A stretch of DNA of 64,000 bases from NCBI GenBank assembly GCA_949752795.1, contig OX457060.1, forward strand, positions 3,153,454-3,217,453, in the 5' to 3' direction. The position numbers were made by a program, and so were the translations under genes. The notes under the pieces are model-generated. The model was not told where the DNA came from, did not search any database, and worked only from the letters and a program-made list of their open reading frames with translations. Below, piece after piece: positions 34,165 through 44,910 of this stretch (the stretch's first letter is position 1; every line of letters starts with the position of its first letter). Origin of the DNA: Hyperoodon ampullatus (taxonomy: Eukaryota > Chordata > Mammalia > Artiodactyla > Ziphiidae).

Positions 34165-34680
34165 CCCCTTCACTCCTCATCTCAAACCCTTTCATGGCTT
34201 CCCGTTGACCTTAAGACAAAGACCAAAAGCTGACACAAGACGATAAGCCATGCACTCTGACCCATGCACTGTCAAATCATGACAATTCACCCATCCTCTC
34301 AACCATGACGTGGCCCTGCCTTTGTCTTTGGCCTTATGGTGCACCTCTGTCTTGGTGACTCTGTGGGCCAAACTGGACACAAACACTCTCTCCTGCTAGG
34401 CCGACTCAACTCTCCTATCTCTTCGGACCTGTTGGGGCACCAGCTGACAACCTACCCCACCCCTACCCCTACTGCCCATCCCACCAGGCTCCCTGCCCCC
34501 ACTAGCCCAGGCTGATGATCTCACCACTCACTCCTTTCACCATCCCAAGTCCAAACCCACCAGGGAGAACCCAGTTTCTCAGTTTCTTTTTCCAAGAAGT
34601 TTCCCTGGTTGATGTGGCCAACGCTGACTCCTCCCTGGCCACCTCCAGGGTCTCAACGCCTGCACACAGCGTCAGCTTTT
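34165..34680 (+). repeat. L2 LINE fragment
   Basis: 'cctttcatggcttcccgttg', 'accttaagacaaagaccaaa' and the 'catgacgtggccctgcct' block follow the L2 text ('tggctccccattgcccttag', 'ataaagtccaaac'). Near 34590-34660 'gaagtttccctggttgatgt' corresponds to the later L2 phrase 'gaagccttccctgac'. About 500 bases can be followed. Confidence 0.75.
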
Positions 34681-34714
34681 TTAGTTTTGCTTTGCTTATT
34701 TTTGGGTTTTGCTT

Positions 34715-34952
34715 GCTGTGAGGTAGCATGGCATAGAGGGCAGGAGCACAGCTGCCAGAGTCAGGCAACCCTGGGTTCGAGTCCTGGCTCTGCCACTTGC
34801 TGGCTCTATGACCTTAAGCAAGTAACTTAAGCTCTCTGCACCATTTTCCACATCTGTAAAATGGGGGTTATTGTTCTGAAAAATAAGTGAGCTAAAGTGC
34901 TTAGCACAGTACCTGGTGTAGGAAAAGCTCAGTGAAAATTGACCTTTATTAT
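34715..34952 (+). repeat. MIR SINE, near full length
   Basis: The copy runs from 'gtagcatggcatagagggc' through 'ccctgggttcgagtcctgg', 'atgaccttaagcaagtaact' and 'catctgtaaaatgggggtta' to 'tgcttagcacagtacctgg'. It keeps the full tRNA-derived head with a B box (ggttcgagtcc). Confidence 0.95.

Positions 34953-34981
<29 letters not shown>
34953..34981 (+). repeat. (CA)n microsatellite
   Basis: About 14 CA units directly follow the 3' end of the MIR ('tttattatcacaca'), consistent with growth from the end of the SINE. Confidence 0.95.
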
Positions 34982-34984
<3 letters not shown>

Positions 34985-37100
34985 TTATAATGAAATTCTA
35001 AATGCCACAAGGGCAAGGACCTGATCAAGTACATTTCAAATCTCTAGAGAGACAAGTTATCTTTCAGAAACTACTCCTCTGGCTCCCACATTGGCACTCA
35101 CCCCATCTTTCACTTCAAGGTTTCCGTTTTTTCCTTCCATTGAAACTCTGGCCTTAAGCATCCATCTATAGCCCATGTCCCAAGCTCCCTGACACCTGTA
35201 GCACTCTATGGGTCCAGGCTGAGCGTGGAGGGGAGAATAGAGTTGCCAGGTAAAACATAGAGTGTTCATGCAACACTGGGGACATATTTATACTAAAAAA
35301 AGTCATTGTTTACATGAATTCAAATTTAACAGTGCATCTTGTATTTCTATTTGCTAAGTGTGGCAACCGTAGAAGTCTGGGAACTTCTCAGGGACCTCCA
35401 GCCATGCAGCGCTGTCTCATTTCTCCCACTGGGAAATTCCACTGTGACCAAATTGGTTTCCCTGGGGCCTCTTGTACAGACCTGGGATTATGTTTATTAT
35501 GGCCAACCTGATTCTTCAGTAAACACTTCTAAATGTGAATAAGCATTAAGTCCCATATACTGGTTTTAACAGTCTTCCTGACTTTCTCTCCACTCCCTGC
35601 CCTTACAATCCCTGCTTTTATCACACCAGGAACACACACCAAGGAAATATAAATATGATGGATGGCGGGGGGAGAGAAGTGGCTACAATAATCTCTAAGT
35701 TCCCTTCCAGTTTTTGACCTTGAATGTAGAATGTGGGTGGAATGCTCACTGGTACCTTGTGTGTCCAAAAATGCCCTGAGAGGTGATCATTACTTTCACT
35801 GGAAATAGAATTCTTAGATCATAATCCTTTTCTTTCAATGTTGGTAAATGTTGTTCCACGGTATTCCAGCTTCCTGTTTTGTGAATGAGTCTAAAGGCCT
35901 TTCCTGTGGAAATGACCCACTTTTTCCATCAACAGCCTGTAAAATTTTCTCTTTTTCTTCGGTACACAGTGATGCCACATGACGGTGTCTTAGGGTACGT
36001 CTGTTTGCAACCATCCTGGAACTTTCTGTGAGCCCTTCCATACTCCTACATCTACCCTTCTAGAATCCCTGGTTCGTTTGGGGTTTTTTTTCATATTATA
36101 TTACTTGGTTATATTTCTTAGCTTTTTTGTTCCTGATCGCCACATCTTTGTGGTTTTATTTTGTTTGTGATCCATTTCTCCCATATTCATCCAGAACACA
36201 AATTTGGTTCCCAGCAGTGACCAGTCTCTTTTACAGTTTGCCTATCAATTTTTTAAATCCAGAAATTGCTTTTTGTTGTTTTAGAAAATCAATGTTTTCC
36301 CTAGTTTTCCTTGAGAGTTCTTCCTTCTAGTCTACAAAAGCTCTCTACTTCTATTCTGCTAAAGCTTCTATTCTACTAAAGCCTCATCCTTCTGTTCTGC
36401 CTCAGTAAAAGCCACCCGTTCTAGTTGTTTACTAAATTCCCCTAAGTGGGAGATGAGTTCTCTTTTTCTACTCATGATTATATGTTCCCTGGGCATTCAG
36501 ACAGTTGTAGCTGTTGAGGGTCTCTAGAATCAGAAAGATGGTGGATTTTTGCCTCCTAGTGGGCTGGCAGTGAATGAGCTGTCAAAGGATGATCGGCTCC
36601 CTCTCCGCAGTGGGGGCAGGAAGCAACCTTGCCCACATGTCTCCCCTTACAGGACAGAGTGGTGGTCCTCTCCTACCCCGCACCACTGCCCAGCAGGCTC
36701 AGGCAACATTTCCAAGGACCACACAAATCTAGCAACCAGTACAAGTAGCTCTCTGCTGGTCCCTCGGGTCCTATTAGCAGTTGGGCCTGCCAGAGATTTG
36801 TGAAATCTGTCTTCACCCTGAGAATAGAGGGCCTTCTCTACCCGGTCACTCTGCCCTCCCCTAAGCCAGATGCCCATTGTCACACCTGCTTGGACTCACC
36901 AGCAAGCCCACCCACCACTCCTTTAGACCACGGAGGGAATCGCTATGGAAAGGGCCTGCAGGCCACAGGGCTGGAGGCTATCCTCAGGAAAGCAGCTTTC
37001 CCAACCTCCATTGTAAGTATTTCTATTCCAAGACCTCCTCATCACTGTCCTGGAAGAAACCAGAATTCCTCTGGGATGGCTGCATGAATAGTTCCTTTAA
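34982..37100. other. Gene-free stretch, T-rich centre
   Basis: The text at 35780-36480 is T-rich and may be antisense old LINE sequence, but no motif was decisive. An 18-base two-copy tandem repeat ('ttctattctgctaaagc' type) lies at about 36349-36382. No gene support was found. Confidence 0.4.
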
Positions 37101-37200
37101 AGGCAGTTATGGGAGAGCAGGAAGTGATCTGAGCCTGGAATCAAAAGACTTGGGTCTGAGATCCAACTCTAAGCATTTTGTAAGTGTTAAAGTGCATATG
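37100..37200 (+). repeat. MIR-like fragment
   Basis: 'ggaagtgatctgagcctgga' and 'aaaagacttgggtctgagat' resemble the MIR 5' half. It is short and diverged. Confidence 0.55.
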
Positions 37201-37392
37201 TCACCATGAATTATCTCTGTAATCATATTACTGAGCCAGACTCATTCCAGGCCTGGGTCCTGAGCCAGGCCCTCCCAGTGCTTTCCAGGGAGGCAGACAG
37301 TTTTCTGCCAAGCACTCCACTCAAACTCTTTAGGGAAAGGGAGTCATGATAAATCAAGACTAAATAACAGTAGCAGAGGCTAGACCATATTT

Positions 37393-37650
37393 TCACAGTG
37401 TGTTGATGAGGACATCATATGGAACAGAGCTAAAGGGCTGACAGAAGTCAGGATATTTTACGTCTATTGCTTTTGCCTTATCTTCCAGACCTGTCATTCT
37501 GACACTGGAGGAAATTAAATTGGTCTGATGTGATTGGTCCCTTCCACAGTCACGCTGGTGTTCATCCAGTACCCTCTGGTTTTCTGGTATTTGTAAATTA
37601 CTTATTGAATGGTTTGTTGCAATATCTCCCATAGGATAAAAGTGCCTGTC
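37393..37650 (-). mobile_element. CR1/L3-type LINE fossil, RT motif A region
   Basis: The 89-codon minus-strand open frame (37393-37662) reads, from its middle on, HQTNLISSSVRMTGLEDKA, followed by AIDVKYPDFCQPFSSVPYDVL. CR1/L3 reverse transcriptases show CQTNLISFFD and then …DFSKAFDTVP. Here the motif A aspartate and the following Phe-Asp have been lost (KAFD now QPFS). The uninterrupted frame is probably chance in a dead element. Together with the copies at 6.9 and 29.0 kb, this is the third of its clade in 31 kb. Confidence 0.8.
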
Positions 37651-39355
37651 ACAGCACGACATTTATAATATGCTTTTGAGTTTCTTGGCAGTGCTTGCTA
37701 AGTAAATGTGAACTATTACTGTTGGTCTCTAACAAGGTGTCAGATGACCAGGCATGAGGATGAGTGGACAGGTTGGGCTCTCCCTCTGAGCATGGTATCC
37801 CGCTCATGGAGAACTCCCTCTGGGAACAGGAACTCTAAAAAGTATCCTTATCCTCAGCCAATTTGCTACGTTAAGCCACTTGTCCCTTCTTCCTTCCCTT
37901 TTCTCACTTATTCCTTTGGTTCACCAGGTAATATACTTGTCCAAGAAATATTCATTCAGAGGGAAGTTACCTTAGAACACACCTGATCATTGACCCAGGA
38001 AAGATGTGAGACATCTTTACCTTGTCCCAAAAACCTAGTGTCCAATTCAGGGATGTGAGAAGCCAAGACCAGAGCCCCAAGTTCCAATCACTAACCACAG
38101 ACAGCAGTTTGTGGCACATTTTGGGTTTTTTTAATGAAAGAGGGAGATAAAAGTCAAGGCAATGGGGTCTCAGGTTCAGTGACCCATTGGCTGCCTGGAG
38201 CAGGTCACAGAGTCTCTCAGAATCTCACCTGTTCAATGAAGAGACTTGACTAGATGACCTCAGAGAGTCATTCCAGAGAGTGGCTCTGCCTGATACCAGG
38301 TCCTTAGGACACAGACATGGCAGACACACTCTTAGACCAAAGGAGAACCAGATTCTCTGACCATTGACCTAAAAGCCTAATGACCATAATGCCTGCTGAG
38401 ACACCCCATGGATTTAGCCAAGAATGGCAGCAGGGATGAACTCCAGAAAAATTTTGAACTAGGCAGTGAAGTTCTCTTGTGCTGCTACTCCTTGCCGTGT
38501 CCATTTTTTGGTGGTTCTCTCCCTCCTCCTTCTCACTTCAGGCTCTTGGTGCCTTTATATTACTTCTGATGGCCCATAAAACTCCCAAGTAAGTAAGTCT
38601 TCTCCAGGCAATATTCACTCCTCACATATTTCACAATCCCCCTCCAGCCATCAAACTTACCTATCCTCTATCCCTATCAGAAGATCTGCTTGTTGATTCA
38701 AATTCATCAAGAAAACAACATTGGAAATATATATGGCCAATATAGCTTATTGCTTTACATCCTAACTGGGAACACTGGGACTTTATAAACAGAGGTCATT
38801 TTAGCTATGTGGAAGGAAAATGGTTTGGGTGTTTCTCCAAGCACTCAAAGCTCACCAGCCCAATTGTAAGGCATCCTATTTTAACTAACAGCTCATCCTC
38901 CCAGCAATGGAAGCAGGATGGGATGGGATTAAAAAAGAGGTTTAAAATTGAAAACTTGTCACATTAGAAGTGAGAAAATGCCTAACCTCTATTTGCATTC
39001 TGGGTCCCATGTTCCAGGGAGCTGCAAGGTGGCATGATGTCACAAGCCCAGACTGAACAGGAGGAGCCCTAGGTTCTAATTCAATTGCTGCCATTTATTC
39101 ACTGAGTGACGCCAGACAAGTGTCTTCCCTCAGAGCCTGGCTTTTATGTTGTAGATCATGGGGGTGGACGTGAGGGGTCTCTTAACTCTTACAAGTTGTG
39201 TTCTCACCTTCACTTGCCTCCTCCCACGTGAAGAGCTTATACTGTCAGTTATCATCAAAGGGCTGCAGGATTGGGGGATATTCCATTAGCAGTCACTTTT
39301 CCTGCTGGCTGAGGATGAAATATGTCACTCCAGAGATCCCCTTGTCCTTTCTATC
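37650..39355. other. Gene-free stretch with MIR copies
   Basis: MIR-like text lies at about 38160-38290 ('aatctcacctgttcaatgaa', 'agatgacctcagagagtc') and 39020-39180 ('gagctgcaaggtggcatga', 'tggcttttatgttgtagatc' with 'caattgctgcc'). Nothing else is recognised. Confidence 0.5.
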
Positions 39356-39755
39356 AAAAAGACACATCCTGGGCTTCCCTGGTGGTCCAGTGGTTAAGAA
39401 TCCACCTACCAATGCAGGGCACATGGGTTCGAGCCCTGGTCCGGGAAGATCCCACATGCCGCGGAGCAACTAAGCCCGTGAGCCACAACTACTGAGCCTG
39501 TGCTCTAGGGCCTGCGAGCCACAGCTACTGAGCCCAAGTGCCACAACCACTGAAGCCTGTGTGCCTAGAACCCGTGCTCCGCAACAAGAGAAGCCACCAC
39601 AATGAGAAGCCCATGCACCGCAACGAAGAGTAACCCCCACTTACTGCAAATAGAGGAAGCCCGCGCGCAGCAACGAAGACCCAGCATAGCCAAAAAATAA
39701 ATAAATAAAATAAAATAAATCAAAAAAAATTTTTTTAATTAAAAAAAAGACACAT
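39356..39755 (+). mobile_element. CHR SINE, long form, oldest layer of a nested stack
   Basis: The body begins 'gggcttccctggtggtcca' at about 39371 and includes the internal block missing from short copies ('cctgcgagccacagctactg', 'agcccaagtgccacaac'). It ends 'gcaacgaagacccagcata', then an (ataa)n/A-rich tail. The left target copy contains gacacatcctgggctt (39361-39376). It overlaps the SINE head by microhomology (gggctt). The right copy was later split: its first part is at 39744-39755 and its second part at 42444-42459. Confidence 0.92.
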
Positions 39756-39780
39756 ACTGTTCTCCACACCTCTCCAGCAT

Positions 39781-41461
39781 TTATTGTTTGTAGATTTTTT
39801 TGATGATGGTCATTCTGACTGGTATGAGGTGATACCTCATTGTAGTTCTGATTTGCATTTCTCTAATGATTAGTGATGTTGAGCATTCTTTCATGTGTTT
39901 GTTGGCACTCTGTATATCTTCTTTGGAGAAATGTCTATTTAGGTCTTCTGCCCATTTTTGGATTGGGTTGTTTGTTTTATTGATATTGAGCTGCATGAGC
40001 TGCTTGTAAATTTTGGAGATTAATCCTCTGTCAGTCAGTTGCTTCATTTGCAAATATTTTCTCCCATTCTGAGTGTTGTCTTTTCGTCTTGTTTATGGTT
40101 TCCTTTGCTGTGCAAAAGCTTTGAAGTTTCATTAGGTCCCATTTGTTTATTTTTGTTTTTATTTCCATTTCTCTAGTGGGTAGATCAAAAAGGATCTTGC
40201 TGTGATTTATGTCATAGAGTGTTCTGCCTATGTTTTCCTCTAAGAGTTTTATACTGTCTGGCCTTACATTTACGTCTTTCATCCATTTTGAGTTTATTTT
40301 TGTGTATGGTGTTAGAGTGTGTTCTAATTTCATTCTTTTACCTGTAGCTGTCCAGTTTTCCCAGCACCACTTATTGAAGAGGCTGTCTTTTCTCCACTGT
40401 ACATTCCTGCCTCCTTTATCAAAGATAAGGTGACCATATGTGCATGGGTTTATCTCTGGGCTTTCTATCCTGTTCCATTGATCTATATTTCTGTTTTTGT
40501 GCCAGTACCATACTGTCTTGATTACTGTCACTTTGTAGTATAGTCTAAAGCCAGGGAGCCTGATTCCTCCAGCTCCATTTTTCTTTCTCAAGATTGCTTT
40601 GGCTATTCGGGGTCTTTTGTGTTTCCATACAAAGTTTGAAATTTTTCATTCTAGTTCTGTGAAAAATGCCAGTGGTAGTTTGATAGGGATTGCACTGAAT
40701 CTGTAGATTGCTTTGGGTAGTAGAGTCATTTTCACAATGTTGATTCTTCCAGTCCAAGAACATGGTATATCTCTCCCTCTGTTTGTATCATCTTTAACTT
40801 CTTTCATCAGTGTCTTATAATTTTCTTCATATAGGTCTTTTGTCTCCTTAGGTAGGTTTATTCCTGGGTATTTTATTCTTTTTGTTGCAATGGTAAATGG
40901 GAGTGTTTGTTTCCTTAATTTCTCTTTCAGATTTTTCTTCATTAGTGTATAGGAATGCAAGAGATTTCTGTGCATTAATTTTGTATCCTGCTACTTTACC
41001 AAATTTATTGATTAGCTCTAGTAGTTTTCTGTAGTATCTTTAGGATTAGGATTCTCTACGTATAGTATCATGTCATCGGCAAACAGTGACAGCTTTACTT
41101 CTTCTTTTCTGATTTGGATTCCTTTTATTTCTTTTTCTTCTCTGATTGCTGTGGCTAAAACTTCCAAAACTCTGTTGAATAACAGTGGTGAGAGTGAGCA
41201 GCCTTGTCTTATTCCTAATCTCAGTGTAAATGGTTTCAGTGTTTCACCATTGAGAGCGATGTTGGCTGTGGGTTTGTCATATATGGCCTTTATTATATTG
41301 AGGTAAGCTCCCTCTATGCTGACTTTCTGGTGGGTTTATATCATAAATGGATGTTGAATTTTGTTGAAAGCTTTTTCTGCATCTATTGAGATGATCACTT
41401 GCTTTTTATCCTTCAATTTGTTAATAGGGTGTATCAAATTGACTGATTTGCATATACTGAA
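39781..41461 (-). pseudogene. L1 ORF2 remnant, RT to C-terminus (inverted part)
   Basis: The minus strand decodes, from right to left, an RT segment with [10 protein letters not shown], then RQGC and FADDM (41069-41083), the intact catalytic box, then ENYKTL and [12 protein letters not shown], then WCWENW and TPYTKI. It ends near WRGVEN at the inversion break. These match L1 ORF2p in order. Frames overlap and shift (open segments at 40646-40975, 40545-40763, 40031-40591 and 39781-40053), so no protein can be made. Although the FADD residues are preserved, the element is 5' truncated and inverted. Confidence 0.93.
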
Positions 41462-41510
41462 AAATGTAAATTGATACAGCCACTATGGAGAACAGTATGG
41501 AGGTTCCTTA

Positions 41511-41745
41511 AAAAACTAAAAATAGGGGCTTCCCTGGTGGTGCAGTGGTTGAGAGTCCACCTGCCAATGCAGGGGACACGGGATCGTGCCCCGGTCCGGG
41601 AAGATCCCACATGCCATGGAGTGGCTGAGCCCATGAGCCATGGCCGCTGAGCCTGCACATCCAGAGCCTGTGCTCCACAACGGGAGCGGCCACAACAGTG
41701 AGAGGCCCCTGTAGCGCAAAAAAAAAAAAACAAACCTAGAAATAG
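41511..41745 (+). mobile_element. CHR SINE, short form, inserted in the L1
   Basis: The body (about 41526-41730) begins 'gggcttccctggtggtgca' and ends 'aggcccctgtagcgc' and an A-run. The L1 reading 'ccttaaaaaactaaaaatag' before it resumes as 'aaacctagaaatagaactac' after it. The target duplication is aaaaactaaaaatag (41511-41525), with a diverged partner at about 41732-41745. It is the youngest layer of the nested stack. Confidence 0.94.
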
Positions 41746-42459
41746 AACTACCATCCGGTCTAGCAATCCCCCTACTGGGCATATACCCTGAGAAAACCAT
41801 AATTCAAAAAGAGTCATGTACCACAATGTTCACTGCAGCTCTATTTACAATAGCAAGGACATGGAAGCAACCTAAGTGTCCATCGACATGTGAATGGATA
41901 AAGTAGATGTGGCACATATATACAGTGGAATATTACTCAGCCATAAAAAGAAACGAAATTGAGTTATTTGTAGTGAGGTGGATGGACCTAGAGTCTGTCA
42001 TACAGAGTGAAGTAAGTCAGAAAGAGAAAAACAAATACAGTAGGCTAACACATATATATGGAATCCAAAAAAAAAAGGTTATGAATAACCTACAGGCAGG
42101 ACAGGAATAAAGACACAGATGTTTAGAATGGACTTGAGGACACGGGGAAGGGGAAGGATAAGCTGGGACGAAGTGAGAGAGAGGCATGGACATATACACA
42201 CTACCAAATGTAAGATAGCTAGTGGGAAGCAGTCGCATAGCACAGGGAGATCAGCTCGGTGCTTTGTGACCACCTAGAGGATGGGATAGGGAGGGTGAGA
42301 GGGATATACAAGAGGGAGGAGATATTGGGATATATTTATATGTATACGTATAGCTGATTCACGTTGTTGTAAAGCAGAAACTAACACACCATTGTAAAGC
42401 AATTATACTCCAATAAAGATGTTTTTAAAAAAAGAAGAAGAATGACACATCCTGGGCTT

Positions 42460-43500
42460 TAAAAGTTGGCTCCAGCCAGATTCACTTCCAAGCAGCAGGC
42501 CAGCCTTCCTCCCTGGGCAGCACTTTTGAAATGTAAAATGAAGGTTTGTTTTGTTGTTTTTTCACCACTGACCTACTTTTGGAGGATTGGAGCCTAGCTG
42601 CTGCATTTGGAGATGTGCTGTGCATCCTTAATGACCTCAGCATTCCCACCAGAGGATGTGTCACCTTCACAACCCAAATTCAGCTGAAACTTACAAGCTA
42701 TTCAGAGAGGACAATGTCCCTATGTACACAGAAGGTCCAAGCCCCAGAATCTCCCTGTCCCAGACCCTCTGAACCATAAAGCTACCAACACAGTCCAACC
42801 AAACATATGCCAGTCACAGCCTCAAGAATGCCACAGTGAAGGGAGTGGCCATGAGATCTTCACAGAAAGGAACCTACCTAGTGATTTCTAGAGCAGTCAG
42901 AAATTCCTGGTTCGATGTGAGTCTGTCAGCCTAGTTACTTAACCTCTCTGTGCTTCGGATTCCTCCTCTGTGTAACAAGTGTACTAACACCTACCTTGCC
43001 CTTTGCAAGAATCAACTGAGGTGACAGATGCAAAATAAAACACTTGTAAACCAGGGGTCTTTGGGGAACGTGCATTGTAATTGTCAGAGAATTGTTTCAA
43101 AATAGGCATGCCAAAATCCCTTCCTCACTCTTGCCCTATGTATTCTGGAAAGGTCCACAGAAGATTCTTTGATCCACACTGTCCCATCCTCCTACATGAC
43201 TGGGCTCTCTGAACCCCCTTCTTATGTCAGAGATGCCTGGGGCTCAGCAACCAGCCAACCCCAGACTCTGGACCCTTGACTGTTGTTCACATTGACTAAT
43301 AAATCCCCAGCTTGCTTGTGGTCGCCCATATTCACATATGCATCAACCCAACACAAGGCCCTTAGCAGGCATCATGTTTATCCAGCAGGGTCTTTAGACA
43401 CCTTCTCTGACACAGCTTCCCTTGAACACTTCAGTATCATTGATGGTGATTTGTCACTAATATCATGCAGACCATGCTCACATGTAAAATATCTTCTTGG
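42460..43500. other. Gene-free stretch with a MIR copy
   Basis: At 42905-43045 'cctggttcgatgtgagtctg', 'gttacttaacctctctgtgc' and 'caactgaggtgacagatgc' mark a MIR. The region around 43050-43130 may be an old hAT-like element but is not secure. Confidence 0.55.
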
Positions 43501-44030
43501 CAGTTTTCAAAAAAGGCCCCAAATTTTTGACATTTCTCCCGTTAAAAAGTAGAGTCTATGTCCCCTCCACGTGAATCTGCACAAATGTATGAGTGCTTCA
43601 ACCAGTAGAGAATGGTACAAGTGATGCCGTATGACTCCCAGTTTTGGTCAGAAAAGGCAATACAGCTTCGACTTGGGTCTCTTGGAATACTCACTCTGGT
43701 GGAAGCCATACAAGAAGCCCAACTACCCTGAGATCACCACGCTGGAGCAATCCCAGGTGGGACTCCAGTTGACAGCCCCAGCTGAGCTCCTAGGCAGCAG
43801 CGAGTGCCAAGAACAGCCAAGTAAGTGAGCCATTTTGAACGTCCAGCCTTATCAAGACTTTGGTGATTCCAGCCCCAGGCAGCTTCTGACAGTAATCACT
43901 TCAAAGACCCCGTGGAAGAAACGCCCAGCCAAGCCCTTCCTGAATTCCTGCCTCACAAAATTGTGAACAAAATTAAGTGGTGGTTTTAGATTGCTAAGTT
44001 TTGGAGTAAGTTGCTACAAAGTGAAACACC
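43500..44030 (+). mobile_element. MLT1-type (ERVL-MaLR) solo LTR
   Basis: The order 'gtgatgccgtatgactccc', 'ggtcagaaaaggcaatacag', 'gcttcgacttgggtctcttg', 'ctctggtggaagccatacaa', 'aagtaagtgagccattttg', 'acgcccagccaagccc' and 'ttcctgaattcctg' follows an MLT1 LTR to 'ttgctaagttttggagtaag'. Its AATAAA-type region has decayed to 'gaacaaaattaag'. It is in the opposite orientation to the LTR at 28.4-28.9 kb. Confidence 0.85.
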
Positions 44031-44214
44031 TTCTAATTCTAATTTTTAAACAATACGGTGGTGAACATGAGAGGTGGACATTTGGTCGGGTTGCTTGATC
44101 CCATCACAGGTAGGCAGTCTTATACTCCATGGATGGGAATAAAAGTTGGTGAATTTCCCGGAAGCAATTTTGGCAACACCCAGAGAGAGCTTTGTTTTTT
44201 TATTTTTTTTTAAG

Positions 44215-44452
44215 ATGGTCAATTTTGGGGCTTCCCTGGTGGCGCAGTGGTTGAGAGTCCGCCTGCCGATGCAGGGGACGCGGGTTCGTGCCCTGGTCCG
44301 GGAAGATCCCACGTGCCGCGGAGCGGCTGGGCCCGGGAGCCATGGCTGCTGAGCCGGCGCGTCCGGAACCTGTGCTCCGCAATGGGAGAGGCCACAACAG
44401 TGAGAGGCCCGCTTACGGCAAAAAAAAAAAAAAAAAAACCATGGTCAATTTT
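44215..44452 (+). mobile_element. CHR SINE, short form, sense partner of an inverted pair
   Basis: Body 44227-44440 runs from 'gggcttccctggtggcgca' to 'gcccgcttacggc' plus A-run. The target repeat atggtcaatttt is perfect at 44215-44226 and 44441-44452. It is nearly consensus-like, with few apparent changes. Confidence 0.96.
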
Positions 44453-44467
44453 GTTATTTTGTTTATT

Positions 44468-44675
44468 TATTTTTTTTGCGGTATGGGCTTCTCACTGCTG
44501 TGGCCTCTCCCATTGCGGAGCACAGGCTCCGGACGCGCAGGCTCAGCGGCCATGGTCCAAGGGCCCAGCCGCTCCACGGCACGTGGGATCCTCCCGGACC
44601 GGGGCACGAACCCGTGTCCCCTGCATCGGCAGGCGGACTCTCAACCACTGCGCCACCAGGGAAGTCCTATTTTTT
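44468..44675 (-). mobile_element. CHR SINE, short form, antisense partner of an inverted pair
   Basis: The element reads antisense: T-run at about 44469-44477, then 'gcggtatgggcttctcactg' to 'gccaccagggaagtcc' at 44667. A short repeat, tatttttt, flanks it (44469-44476 region and 44668-44675). It begins only about 40 bases after the end of the sense SINE. Confidence 0.95.
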
Positions 44676-44910
44676 AAATTTTTATTGGAGTATAGTTGCT
44701 TTACAATGTTGTGTTGGTTTCTTGCTGTACAGCAAAATGAATCAGTCATACGTATACATATACCCACTCTTTTTTAGATTTCCTTCTCATTTAGGTCACC
44801 ACAGAGCACTGAATAGAGTTCCCTGTGCTGTACAGTAGGTTCTCATTAATTATCTATTTTATACTTAGTAGTGTATATATGTCAGTCCCAATTGCCCCAG
44901 GGAGAGCTTT

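Larger units (their letters stand above)
39756..42443. mobile_element. 5'-inverted (twin-primed) truncated L1
   Basis: From 39756 to about 41461 the sequence is antisense L1 ORF2, from the C-terminal side back into the RT domain. From about 41462 to 42443 it is sense ORF2 C-terminus and 3' UTR, ending 'caataaagatg' and an A-rich tail. Only a short stretch of ORF2 is missing between the breakpoints. This is the structure made by twin priming. Flanking text 'gacacat' is present on both sides (39749-39755 and 42444-42450), inside a target duplication of the older SINE. The 3' UTR phrase 'gacttgaggacacggggaag' is shared with 47783-48123. Confidence 0.93.
44180..44910 (-). mobile_element. L1 3' end, antisense, carrying two SINEs
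   Basis: The L1 lies antisense: its poly(A) tail appears as a T-rich run at about 44194-44213, and after the two SINEs the 3' UTR continues from 'ttttattggagtatagttgc' to 'gtgtatatatgtcagtccc' (44676-44895). The direct repeat ccagagagagcttt (44180-44193) and ccagggagagcttt (44897-44910) flanks the whole, with one mismatch. Both SINEs sit close to the T-rich tail, a favoured target. Confidence 0.92.

Noticed and set aside
33834..34233. Proline/serine-rich frames of 95 and 123 codons
   Set aside because: C-rich composition running into an L2 fragment; no family similarity recognised.
44247..44838. Frames of 120-176 codons across the SINE pair
   Set aside because: They are SINE sequence read through and run between the two inverted elements; the same peptides appear at other CHR copies.
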